64,000 bases of DNA from Sediminibacterium sp. (GTDB lineage Bacteria > Bacteroidota > Bacteroidia > B-17B0 > Aurantibacillaceae): assembly GCA_030054095.1 (NCBI GenBank), contig JASGCO010000003.1:62001-126000 (forward strand). Direction: 5' to 3'. Both the position numbers and the translations under genes were made by a program. The stretch's first letter is position 1. Every line of letters begins with the position of its first letter. This document shows, piece by piece, positions 35,088 through 43,303 of the stretch. The notes beneath the pieces are model-generated. The model saw only the letters and a list, made by a program, of their open reading frames with translations, made no database searches and was not told the DNA's origin.

Positions 35088-35963
35088 ATGCTTAAACAAC
35101 CATTACATTCATTTGTACACTTTCTCTATAGTTCAAATAGACGGCAGCGTTCCGGGATATTGATTCTTGTTATCCTTATTCTAGCTATCTGTATAGTAAG
35201 AATCATCCTTAAATATTACAACACTTCCCGCGACACATCTTATGCCGCAAGCTATATTGACTTTTCGCGATTACCGTATCCTGCATCAAACAACACAGAT
35301 ACACGTGGCAAACAACTGTTCGTTTTTGATCCAAATCAGGTAACTTTTGAACAGCTTGTTCAACTTGGCGTATCAGAACGGGTAGCAAAAACATTTCTTA
35401 ATTACAGAAAAAGCGGAGCTGTATTTTATAGAAAAACGGATATAAAAAAGGTTTTCGGATTTAATGATGCCATTTATAAAAAACTAGAGCCCTATATCAT
35501 CATTGAAAAAAGAAAACAACTGAATTATCTGACAAAGAAAGTGAATACTACTTTTAAAGCACATCGCATTCAAAAAGAGCAGATAGAACTAAATTCTGCG
35601 GACAGTTCAGTATTAGTTGCTTTGCCGGCTATTGGACCCTCATTTGCCAGAAGAATACTGAAATACAGAAGTTTATTAGGTGGTTATAGCAATACAGAAC
35701 AACTAAAAGAAGTTTATGGATTTACCGACAGTATGTTTTGTATTGTTAAACCCCTTGTTAAAGTTGATGATAGTAAAATTAATAAACTCTCCATCAATAC
35801 TTGTGAATTTAAACCACTCTGTAAGCATCCTTACATTGGCTATGAGTTGTGTAAACGTATTTTTGACTGGAGGAAAAAGACGGTAATAACCCCGGTAAAT
35901 TTTAAACATATTCTAGATAATGATGTACTCTATGAAAAACTTGTACCTTATCTTCTTTTCTGA
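35088..35963 (+). CDS. Membrane-anchored helix-hairpin-helix (ComEA-like) protein
   Basis: A 291-residue protein with one membrane helix (about 22-44, SGILILVILILAICIVRIIL) and three helix-hairpin-helix (HhH) repeats in the rest. They lie at about 83-143 (QLGVSERVAKTFLNYRKSG), 165-224 (LPAIGPSFARRILKYRSLLG, the best match) and 228-291 (IGYELCKRIFDWRKK). HhH units bind DNA without sequence specificity, and this layout is that of the ComEA-like proteins of Bacteroidota. It could help capture incoming DNA or act in DNA repair at the membrane. It stands alone upstream of the tandem secreted paralogues. Confidence 0.8.
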   Translation: MLKQPLHSFVHFLYSSNRRQRSGILILVILILAICIVRIILKYYNTSRDTSYAASYIDFSRLPYPASNNTDTRGKQLFVFDPNQVTFEQLVQLGVSERVAKTFLNYRKSGAVFYRKTDIKKVFGFNDAIYKKLEPYIIIEKRKQLNYLTKKVNTTFKAHRIQKEQIELNSADSSVLVALPAIGPSFARRILKYRSLLGGYSNTEQLKEVYGFTDSMFCIVKPLVKVDDSKINKLSINTCEFKPLCKHPYIGYELCKRIFDWRKKTVITPVNFKHILDNDVLYEKLVPYLLF

Positions 35964-36095
35964 CGGCAAGGATTAGGCGGCACCTTCAATAATTGTCATT
36001 GTATTGTCAATTAAAACACGATTCTTCCCATCCATCACATAAGACCTAACATTTAATTCATCTAACTTGTCAAATTAACTTTTATTAATTACTTT

Positions 36096-36103
36096 TACTT
36101 TTG
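36096..36103 (+). promoter_or_regulatory. Candidate -7 box TACTTTTG of tandem paralogue 1
   Basis: TAnnTTTG match ending 21 bp before the ATG at 36125. Its position supports that ATG over the in-frame TTG at 36101, which lies within the box. Confidence 0.45.
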
Positions 36104-36124
36104 TTATTATACTATACTAAACAC

Positions 36125-38224
36125 ATGAATAAACATTTACTATTAGGGAGTGCGCTTTTAGCAGCTATCAGTGCGTATCCACAAAATGGCAGAAAGCCTA
36201 AGCCAACGGGTATTACAAACATGGCAGAACGTTTAGCCACCCGTTTTAATGTAATAGACGAAGAAACACCTTCGAATGTTACAACTGTAAAAAACGAAAC
36301 AGCTTCTAACTCTGAAGCCGCTGTAACAAGCAACGCAAAATCAAGCGCTGCGGTAACAGTAACTCGTCTTTCCGGTTCAATGAACATTTTTGGTATGTTG
36401 GTTAGCCAGTCTAAACCTCTACAATGGAATGACAATGTAAATGCAGTTTCTTTTATTCACCGTAAAAGTGCAACTTATAGCGCAGCTCCTGTAAGCAACT
36501 CAGGTGCTATTGTGGCTATGTTATCAACTAATATGGGTACTACCTGGGACAGTACCTGTGTATGGTCTAACAGTACTAACTTAGGCCGTTACCCACAAGG
36601 AGGCGTTTACAGCGCTCCTGGTAACACTAATTATAACAATGCAGTTGTAGTTGCTACTGGTCCGGTTACAGGTGGTAGCGGCTGGTTAGGTAACTTCTAC
36701 GCCAGCAAATCGGTTACTGCTACGCCTAAAAATACAGCAGGATCTGATCAACAGTTTTTCTCAAATGCAGGACCTTTTACTCCGGTTGGGAAACATGATT
36801 TTTCACGCTATTCCTTCTCTACAACGGATGACGGTTTAGTTCGTTCTTTAGGTTCTATCTATTTCGATGCCAATGGTTCTACAGCCGCAGCTCAGTTATT
36901 CAGAGGCGCTCAGGTGGTTAAAGGTTCTTTTAACGCCGGTGCATTTGTATGGACTTCTGACTCTTTAATTCCTCCTATGGTTGTTCAGTCAGGCGGTAAT
37001 GTTCAGGGCTGGAGCCAGCCAGTAATGGCATGGAATGAGCAAGGTACAGTAGGTTATGTTATGTTTATCGGTGCCCGTACGGGTCAAACCCTTTCTAATC
37101 AGGGATGGCAGCCAATTGTTTACAAAACTACAAACAGTGGTGCATCATGGTCTTTACTGAACGGCATAGACTTCAACAGTCCTTCTATGCAATTTGTAAA
37201 AAATTCATTACAAGGTGTTAACACCAATACTAATTTGGAAATTCCTTTCTTTAACGTTAGCGAAGGATATGATGCGATTGTTGACGGTAACAACAATTTA
37301 CACATTGTTGCTACTGTTGTAGGTACTGCGCGTCAGCATCCTGATTCTTTAGGTTATACTTTTCAATTTGGTTCTGCTAACACATCATGGCCTTATGGCG
37401 TTGGCGCATGGCCTTATATTTACGATTTCGTAGGAGATGGTTCAGGTCCTTGGAAAGCATTCACCATTGATTCTATGCAAACAGAAGGTCCTAGCGGCAC
37501 CAGCGGACAACCTGGATTTAACGAAAATCCTTGGGATATTGATGCTAACGGTAGTAAAGTTACTTCTGATTCACGTATCCAATTATCAAGAAGTGTAACC
37601 GGTGACCGTATTGCTGTAATTTGGGCAGAAGGCGATACCAGCTTAACCAGCAGCAAATGGTTACAATTTCCTGATCTGAAAGCACGTCTAATTTGTGCGT
37701 CTAACGGCACGATCAGTGTTGACCCTAACAAAACAAATATCACTTCTACTTTGCCAGCCTCTGCCATAAATAACCGTGTAAAAGGAAAAGCATATTTCCA
37801 TTATGTTTCTCCAAAAATGCGTTTAAATGGTAACTTATTCGAATTACCAGTTACTGTATCTAACAGTTCTCCTTTATCTAATGCTACTTCTAATGATCAC
37901 TTCTATATTTCTGCAGAAATCAATAACTTTACCTGTCTGGTAAATATTGATGAAACTAAAACAGAAAACAATGGTGTTAATTATGCCATATTACCAAATC
38001 CAGCAAAAGGTAATGCCACTGTTAATGTTAAATTGATAAATGCAGGCGCTATTGATGTAGCTATTTACAACATGGTTGGTCAGGTTGCCAAAACCATTAA
38101 AACTAACGGTGAAGTTGGTGAAAATACTGTTAACTTAAACCTTGAAGGTCTTTCTTCAGGTGTTTACATGGTTAAAGTTGCCGTTAACGGTAAAGTAACT
38201 ACTAAAAAATTAATCGTAGAATAA
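36125..38224 (+). CDS. Tandem paralogue 1: T9SS-secreted Asp-box (sialidase-fold-like) protein
   Basis: A 699-residue protein with a signal peptide (MNKHLLLGSALLAAISAYPQ). A low-complexity linker (about 22-75) leads to a large beta-rich region with Asp-box-like motifs TNMGTTWDST (about 134-143) and TNSGASWSLL (about 335-344), the S/T-x-(D/N)-x-G-x-(T/S)-W pattern of sialidase-type propellers. The C-terminus is a type A T9SS sorting domain (ILPNPAKGNATVNVKLI to SSGVYMVKV to TTKKLIVE). It should be secreted to the surface or medium. No catalytic Arg triad or FRIP motif was identified, so an enzyme activity cannot be claimed. It is the first of four co-directional relatives. Confidence 0.85.
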   Translation: MNKHLLLGSALLAAISAYPQNGRKPKPTGITNMAERLATRFNVIDEETPSNVTTVKNETASNSEAAVTSNAKSSAAVTVTRLSGSMNIFGMLVSQSKPLQWNDNVNAVSFIHRKSATYSAAPVSNSGAIVAMLSTNMGTTWDSTCVWSNSTNLGRYPQGGVYSAPGNTNYNNAVVVATGPVTGGSGWLGNFYASKSVTATPKNTAGSDQQFFSNAGPFTPVGKHDFSRYSFSTTDDGLVRSLGSIYFDANGSTAAAQLFRGAQVVKGSFNAGAFVWTSDSLIPPMVVQSGGNVQGWSQPVMAWNEQGTVGYVMFIGARTGQTLSNQGWQPIVYKTTNSGASWSLLNGIDFNSPSMQFVKNSLQGVNTNTNLEIPFFNVSEGYDAIVDGNNNLHIVATVVGTARQHPDSLGYTFQFGSANTSWPYGVGAWPYIYDFVGDGSGPWKAFTIDSMQTEGPSGTSGQPGFNENPWDIDANGSKVTSDSRIQLSRSVTGDRIAVIWAEGDTSLTSSKWLQFPDLKARLICASNGTISVDPNKTNITSTLPASAINNRVKGKAYFHYVSPKMRLNGNLFELPVTVSNSSPLSNATSNDHFYISAEINNFTCLVNIDETKTENNGVNYAILPNPAKGNATVNVKLINAGAIDVAIYNMVGQVAKTIKTNGEVGENTVNLNLEGLSSGVYMVKVAVNGKVTTKKLIVE

Positions 38225-38240
38225 TACGGTTCTATACTCT

Positions 38241-38276
38241 AAAAAAAGCCGCTTTTAATAAAAGCGGCTTTTTTTG
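38241..38276 (+). terminator. Terminator of tandem paralogue 1
   Basis: AAAGCCGCTTTTA pairs with TAAAAGCGGCTTT and a T run follows. The AAGCCGC/GCGGCTT core recurs after paralogues 2 and 4 (with one mismatch in the last). Confidence 0.9.
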
Positions 38277-38405
38277 TTATTTTATGTACATTTTCAATAA
38301 ACTCCCTTTTTCAAATCCCCCAAAAAACGAACAGGTCTTTGTATACCTTTCACCTCATAATAACTTATAAAAGCGCCAGATATACACCCAAAATCAAAAT
38401 ATTTA

Positions 38406-38456
38406 ACCAGTTATTGTTAAATATCTACCAGTTATAACCAAAATTCGACCAGAAAT
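38406..38456 (+). promoter_or_regulatory. Three phased direct repeats, LytTR-operator-like
   Basis: ACCAGTTAT at 38406, ACCAGTTAT at 38427 and ACCAGAAAT at 38448, exactly 21 bp apart. The third ends 89 bp before the start codon at 38546. LytTR regulators bind 9-bp direct repeats with a 12-bp spacer, which is a 21-bp period, and the CAGTTA core matches AgrA-type sites (ACAGTTAAG). A perfect inverted repeat, TATTTAAC-N8-GTTAAATA (38400-38423), overlaps the first copy. The rest of this 321-bp gap is A/T-rich with no gene. Confidence 0.5.
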
Positions 38457-38545
38457 TAAATAAGAGTTTATTTTTACAAAAGAGTTTTTTAATTTTATAG
38501 ACATACATCCCACCTTTATTTTAATAATCTAAAAATAATTAAGAA

Positions 38546-40651
38546 ATGAGAAGATCTTTTTTACTTGGAAGCGCGCTATTAGCAACAATCAGTGCCTATC
38601 CGCAAAATGGAAGAAAACCCATTGTAACAGGAATTACCAATATGGCCGATAGAATGGCCAGTCGGTTTAATGTAATAGAAAACGAGGAGCGTTCAAATAG
38701 AGTGGCTAAAAGCGAAACCTCTTCAAACTCCGAAACTCCTGTAATGGGTAATGCCAAATCCAGTGCTGCTGTAACAGTAAACCGGATTTCTGGTTCTATG
38801 AATATTTATGGTATGCTGGTTAGCACTTCTAAACCGTTACAATGGAACGATAACGTGAATGCCATTTCCTTTATCCACCGTAAAAGTTCAACGTATAGCG
38901 CAGCACCTGTGAGTAACTCCGGCGCTATTGTAGCTATGTTATCAAACAATATGGGAAGTACATGGGATAGCACCTGTATCTGGTCAAATAGTACTAATCT
39001 GGCCCGTTACCCGCAAGGTGGCATATACAGTCCTCCAGGTAATACGAACTACAATAACGCGGTTGTAGTTGGTTCTGGTCCTGCTACAGGTGGTAGCGGT
39101 TGGTTAGGTAACTGGTACGCCAGCAAATCCGTTACAGCTACTCCTAAAAATACAGCAGGATCGGATCAGCAGTTTTTCTCAAACGCAGGCCCTTTTACCC
39201 CTGTTGGAAAAACTGATTTTTCACGTTACTCATTTACCTCGACCGATGATGGTATTGTACGCTCTTTAGGCGGTATTTACTTTGATGCCAATGGTACTAC
39301 CCTTGCCGCACAGCAATTTCGTGGAGCACAAATTGTAAAAGGTACATTTAATGCCGGCGCTTTTGCATGGTCGTCTGACTCATTAATTCCTGTTACACAA
39401 GTTAATCCGGGCGGATCATACAAATACCTTTCGAGCCAGCCAATTATGGCATGGAACGAACAGGGTACTGTTGGGTATGTTGTATTTACTGGTGCCCGTA
39501 CCAGCCAAACATTATCAAATACAGGTTACCAGCCGATTATTTACAAAACAACAAATAGCGGAGCTTCTTGGTCTTTACTGAATGGCATTGATTTTAACGC
39601 GCCAGCCATGCAGTTTATCTTAGATCCATTACTGGGAACAAAAAGTAATACAAATATTATCGTTCCGTTCTTTAATACAGGAGAAGGTTATGATGCTGTA
39701 GTAGATGGAAATAATAACCTGCACCTTGTTTCAACAATTGTAAGTGGCTACAGTCAACACATTGACTCTTTAGGCTACACTTACAATTTTGGTACTGCAA
39801 ACACCAGTTGGCCATTTGTTCAAGGTTCATGGCCTTTTATTTATGATTTTGTAGGAGATGGTTCGTCCGCTTGGAAAGCCTATGCTATTGATTCTATGCA
39901 AACAGAAGGTCCTAGCAGCACAAGCGGACAGGGAGGTTATTCAGAAAATCCATGGGATGCAGATCCTTCTAATAGCAACGCTAAAGTAACCTCTGATGCG
40001 CGTATTCAATTATCAAGAAGTGTAAGCGGTGACCGTATTGCTGTAATTTGGGCAGAAGGCGATACCAGCTTAACCAGCAGCAAATGGTTACAGTTCCCTG
40101 ATCTGAAAGCACGTTTAATTTGTGCTTCTAACGGTACCATCAGTATTGACCCTAACAAAACAAATATCACTTCTACTTTACCTGCCTCTGCAATCAATAA
40201 CCGCGTAAAAGGTAAAGCGTATTTCCACTACGTATCACCGAAAATGCGTTTAAATGGTAACTTGTTCGAAGTTCCGGTTACAGTTACCAACAGTTCGCCT
40301 TTATCTCAGTTAACTGCTAACGATCACTTTTATGTTTCTGCCGAAATTAACAACTTTACCTGTCTGGTAAATATTGACGAAACTAAAGCCGATAATAATG
40401 GTGTTAGCTATGGTTTAATACCAAATCCGGCTAAAGGAAACGCTACTGTTAATGTTAAGTTGATCAATGCAGGCACTATTGATGTAGCTATCTACAACAT
40501 GGTTGGTCAAGTTGCTAAAACTATTAAGACTAACGGTGAAGTTGGTGAAAACACCATCAATGTAAATCTTGAAGGGCTTTCTTCAGGCGTTTATATGGTT
40601 AAAGTTGCCGTTAACGGTAAAGTAACTACTAAAAAATTAATCGTAGAATAA
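38546..40651 (+). CDS. Tandem paralogue 2: T9SS-secreted Asp-box-like protein
   Basis: A 701-residue close relative of paralogue 1 along its full length, starting MRRSFLLGSALLATISAYPQ. It has the same Asp-box-like motifs (NNMGSTWDST and TNSGASWSLL), the same NKTNITSTLPASAINNRVKG block and the same T9SS type A tail. The last 50 or so bases of the coding region and the bases just after the stop are identical to paralogue 1, so duplication or conversion between the two is recent. Differences concentrate in the linker (about 40-75) and in the middle around residues 290-310 and 360-420. It alone has the 21-bp phased repeats upstream. Confidence 0.85.
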   Translation: MRRSFLLGSALLATISAYPQNGRKPIVTGITNMADRMASRFNVIENEERSNRVAKSETSSNSETPVMGNAKSSAAVTVNRISGSMNIYGMLVSTSKPLQWNDNVNAISFIHRKSSTYSAAPVSNSGAIVAMLSNNMGSTWDSTCIWSNSTNLARYPQGGIYSPPGNTNYNNAVVVGSGPATGGSGWLGNWYASKSVTATPKNTAGSDQQFFSNAGPFTPVGKTDFSRYSFTSTDDGIVRSLGGIYFDANGTTLAAQQFRGAQIVKGTFNAGAFAWSSDSLIPVTQVNPGGSYKYLSSQPIMAWNEQGTVGYVVFTGARTSQTLSNTGYQPIIYKTTNSGASWSLLNGIDFNAPAMQFILDPLLGTKSNTNIIVPFFNTGEGYDAVVDGNNNLHLVSTIVSGYSQHIDSLGYTYNFGTANTSWPFVQGSWPFIYDFVGDGSSAWKAYAIDSMQTEGPSSTSGQGGYSENPWDADPSNSNAKVTSDARIQLSRSVSGDRIAVIWAEGDTSLTSSKWLQFPDLKARLICASNGTISIDPNKTNITSTLPASAINNRVKGKAYFHYVSPKMRLNGNLFEVPVTVTNSSPLSQLTANDHFYVSAEINNFTCLVNIDETKADNNGVSYGLIPNPAKGNATVNVKLINAGTIDVAIYNMVGQVAKTIKTNGEVGENTINVNLEGLSSGVYMVKVAVNGKVTTKKLIVE

Positions 40652-40672
40652 TACGGTACACAGACTTTACAT

Positions 40673-40707
40673 TAAAGCCGCTTTGTTAAAGAGCGGCTTT
40701 TTCATTT
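40673..40707 (+). terminator. Terminator of tandem paralogue 2
   Basis: AAAGCCGCTTTG and AGAGCGGCTTT pair, then TTTTC; same core stem as the terminator of paralogue 1. Confidence 0.85.
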
Positions 40708-40819
40708 TAAATCCATTTATTCATCTATAAAAAAACGCATTTGAGCAAATTTTTTACCATCTAATTGCATTTAGTTTTGATAATTTATATATTTATTGAT
40801 AATTTAAATTTTAATTTAT

Positions 40820-42904
40820 ATGAAAAAAACTCTATTAATTAGCAGTTCTTTGCTGTTAGCTATTAGTGCTTATCCACAAAACGGGCGGAAATTTGAGCCT
40901 TCGGGGTGCATTAATGTTGCAGAAGAACTTAAACAACGATTTAAAGTATTGGACACGGAGATGCCTAAGCCTTCAAATCCAATCAATACAAACACTACAC
41001 CTGAAGGTGTTCCTGTTACTACTAACGCTAAAGTGGCCACTGTAACGGTAACCAAATTTTCAGGTTCAATGAATATCTACGGTATGCTTATCAGCCATTC
41101 TAAAACACTTAATTGGAATGATAATGTAAACGCCGTATCGTTTATCCACCGTAAAAGCGCTACTTATGTATCTTCGCCGGTCAGCAATTCCGGTTCAATT
41201 GTAATGATGCTGTCGAATAACATGGGCGCAACCTGGGATAGTACCTGTATCTGGACAAACAGTACCAATCTGGCTCGTTACCCTCAGGGTGGCGTGTATA
41301 GCGCACCAGGCAACACCAATTACAATAACACTTACGCTGTAGGTATGGGGCCTGCCACAGGTGGCAGCGGGTGGACCGGTAACTGGTATGCCAGTAAACC
41401 GGTAACTCTGACTCCTAAAAACACGCCAGGCGCTGACCAGCAATTTTTCAACAATACTGGAGCAAACGGCCCTTTAGGTAAGCACGATTTCGCGCGTGTA
41501 GGATTTAGTGTAACAGATGATGGTATTGTTCATGGTTTGGGTAATATTTTTACTGATATTAACGCTACTTCAGATGGTTTACGTGGCGGCCAAGTTATTA
41601 AAGGTACTTTTAACGCTGGTGCTTTTGTTTGGTCTTCCGATTCACTTATTCCACCAGTTGTAACCGAATCAGGAGGTGACAAATCGTTAGCCTTTAACCC
41701 GTTTATGGCATGGAATGAATCCGGAACAGTAGGATATGCCATGTTTATAGGCTCCAGACTTGGTGCTACAGGCTCCAACGTAGGATGGCAACCACTTGTT
41801 TACAAAACAAGCAATAGTGGTGCTTCGTGGGCCTTATTAAGCGGTATTGATTTCAACAGCCCTGCCATGCAGATTGTTAAAGACCGGATTGGAGGTGTAA
41901 CCACTAATACTAATCTTGAAGTGCCTTTCTTTAACATTGGAGAAGGAATTGATTTAACCGTAGATGGTAATAATAATCTGCATATTGGTTGCTTGATTAA
42001 TACAAGTTTTAGTAATCATCCTGACTCTGCCTCATATTCTACTATATATGGTTCTGCGCAAACACGTTATATTTACTCTAATGGCGGATGGCCTTACATT
42101 TACGATTTTGTTGGAGACGGTAGCGCACCCTGGAAAGTTTTCACAATTGATTCGCTACCTACAGAAGCTCCGGGAGGAGGATCCTCATCACCAAGTTTTT
42201 CAGTAAACCCATGGAATGCAGATGCTAACGGCGACAAAGTTGTTTCAAGTAACCGCTTACAATTATCAAGAAGTGTAAATGGCGATCGCATCGCTTTCAT
42301 TTGGGCTGAAACGGATACCAATCTTACCTCATCCAAATTTAATCAGTTCCCTGATTTAAAAGCACGTTTGGCCTGTGTAGCAAACGGAACTGTTACCATT
42401 GACCCTAATAAAACCAATATTACTTCTACACTTCCTGCTTCAGCAGTTAACAACCGTGTTAAAGGGAAAGCATACTTCCATTATGTTTCCCCTAAAATGC
42501 GTTTAAATGGCAACTTATTTGAAGTACCGGTAACCGTTACCAATAGTACTCCATTAGATCAGTTAGGCGCAAATGATAACTTTTATATCTCTGCTGAGAT
42601 TACAAATTTCACATGCCTTGTTAATATCAACGAAACCAAAGCCGGACTTAACGAGTCAGGTTATGCTATGATGCCTAACCCTGCAAAAGGGAACGTATCG
42701 GTTAATGTAAAATTAATCAACAGTGGCACCATTGATGTAGCTGTTTACAACCTGATTGGTCAGGTTGCTAAATCTGTTAAAGCGAATGGTGAAGTTGGCG
42801 AAAACACCATCAATGTAAACCTGAATGATCTTTCTTCTGGTGTTTATATGGTGAAAGTGACCGTTAACGGAAAAGTGACTACTAAAAAATTGGTTGTAGA
42901 ATAA
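40820..42904 (+). CDS. Tandem paralogue 3: T9SS-secreted Asp-box-like protein
   Basis: A 694-residue paralogue with signal peptide MKKTLLISSSLLLAISAYPQ. The Asp-box-like motifs read NNMGATWDST and SNSGASWALL. The NKTNITSTLPASAVNNRVKG block and the T9SS tail (MMPNPAKGNVSVNVKLI, SSGVYMVKV, TTKKLVVE) are retained. It is more distant from 1 and 2 than they are from each other: the linker is Thr/Pro-rich and a GCINVAEEL motif replaces GITNMAERL. Its terminator has a different stem. Function is unknown, as for the others. Confidence 0.85.
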   Translation: MKKTLLISSSLLLAISAYPQNGRKFEPSGCINVAEELKQRFKVLDTEMPKPSNPINTNTTPEGVPVTTNAKVATVTVTKFSGSMNIYGMLISHSKTLNWNDNVNAVSFIHRKSATYVSSPVSNSGSIVMMLSNNMGATWDSTCIWTNSTNLARYPQGGVYSAPGNTNYNNTYAVGMGPATGGSGWTGNWYASKPVTLTPKNTPGADQQFFNNTGANGPLGKHDFARVGFSVTDDGIVHGLGNIFTDINATSDGLRGGQVIKGTFNAGAFVWSSDSLIPPVVTESGGDKSLAFNPFMAWNESGTVGYAMFIGSRLGATGSNVGWQPLVYKTSNSGASWALLSGIDFNSPAMQIVKDRIGGVTTNTNLEVPFFNIGEGIDLTVDGNNNLHIGCLINTSFSNHPDSASYSTIYGSAQTRYIYSNGGWPYIYDFVGDGSAPWKVFTIDSLPTEAPGGGSSSPSFSVNPWNADANGDKVVSSNRLQLSRSVNGDRIAFIWAETDTNLTSSKFNQFPDLKARLACVANGTVTIDPNKTNITSTLPASAVNNRVKGKAYFHYVSPKMRLNGNLFEVPVTVTNSTPLDQLGANDNFYISAEITNFTCLVNINETKAGLNESGYAMMPNPAKGNVSVNVKLINSGTIDVAVYNLIGQVAKSVKANGEVGENTINVNLNDLSSGVYMVKVTVNGKVTTKKLVVE

Positions 42905-42927
42905 TCTTGTTTTAATATTTTTTCATT

Positions 42928-42961
42928 AAAGAGGCAGTTCAAAAAAACTGCCTCTTTTTTT
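42928..42961 (+). terminator. Terminator of tandem paralogue 3
   Basis: AAAGAGGCAGTT pairs with AACTGCCTCTTT around a loop of A residues, followed by a T run. Confidence 0.9.
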
Positions 42962-42991
42962 ATGCGTATTATCCACAACAAACAAGATGTC

Positions 42992-43169
42992 TATTATCCC
43001 AGATTGTGCATTAGAAATTTGTAGTGAGAGCAAAAAGGCCTATAAAATCTGAACTTTTGCGATTGAGTCATAGTCACCACTATGGTGAATGAGCAAAAGT
43101 TGCGAAGCTTCAGATTTTGAAGGACGTTTTGTTCGTAGTAGGATTTCTAATACACAATCTGGGATTATA
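42992..43169. repeat. 178-bp imperfect palindrome, copy of the CCCrGATT family
   Basis: The left arm TATTATCCCAGATTGTGCAT mirrors the right end, whose reverse complement is TATAATCCCAGATTGTGTAT. Inner blocks also pair (AAAATCTGAA, CAACTTTTGC/GAACTTTTGC) and the centre is TCACCA-cta-TGGTGA (43074-43088). The right arm shares TCGTAGTAG, CTAaTACA and AATCtGGG with the element at 29015-29233. It lies between tandem paralogues 3 and 4 and fills most of the 399-bp gap. No coding region inside is credible. Confidence 0.78.
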
Positions 43170-43303
43170 CCACTTATATCAAAAACACCACCAATTGTAA
43201 ATAAAACATCACCTTACATCAAGTTACTTTCCATGCATAAAATTCATTCGCTAATTTTGTGCCACCTCCCTTTGTTTAACACCACTTTTTACAGTTAAAT
43301 CAC

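Noticed and set aside
35988-36072. TTGTCA repeated at 35993, 36004 and 36067 upstream of paralogue 1
   Set aside because: Spacing of 11 and 63 bp is irregular and the motif is too short to separate from chance in A/T-rich DNA.
43089-43298. Open frame of 69 codons downstream of paralogue 3
   Set aside because: Half of it is the right arm of the palindrome at 42992-43169 and the rest is low-complexity leader DNA.
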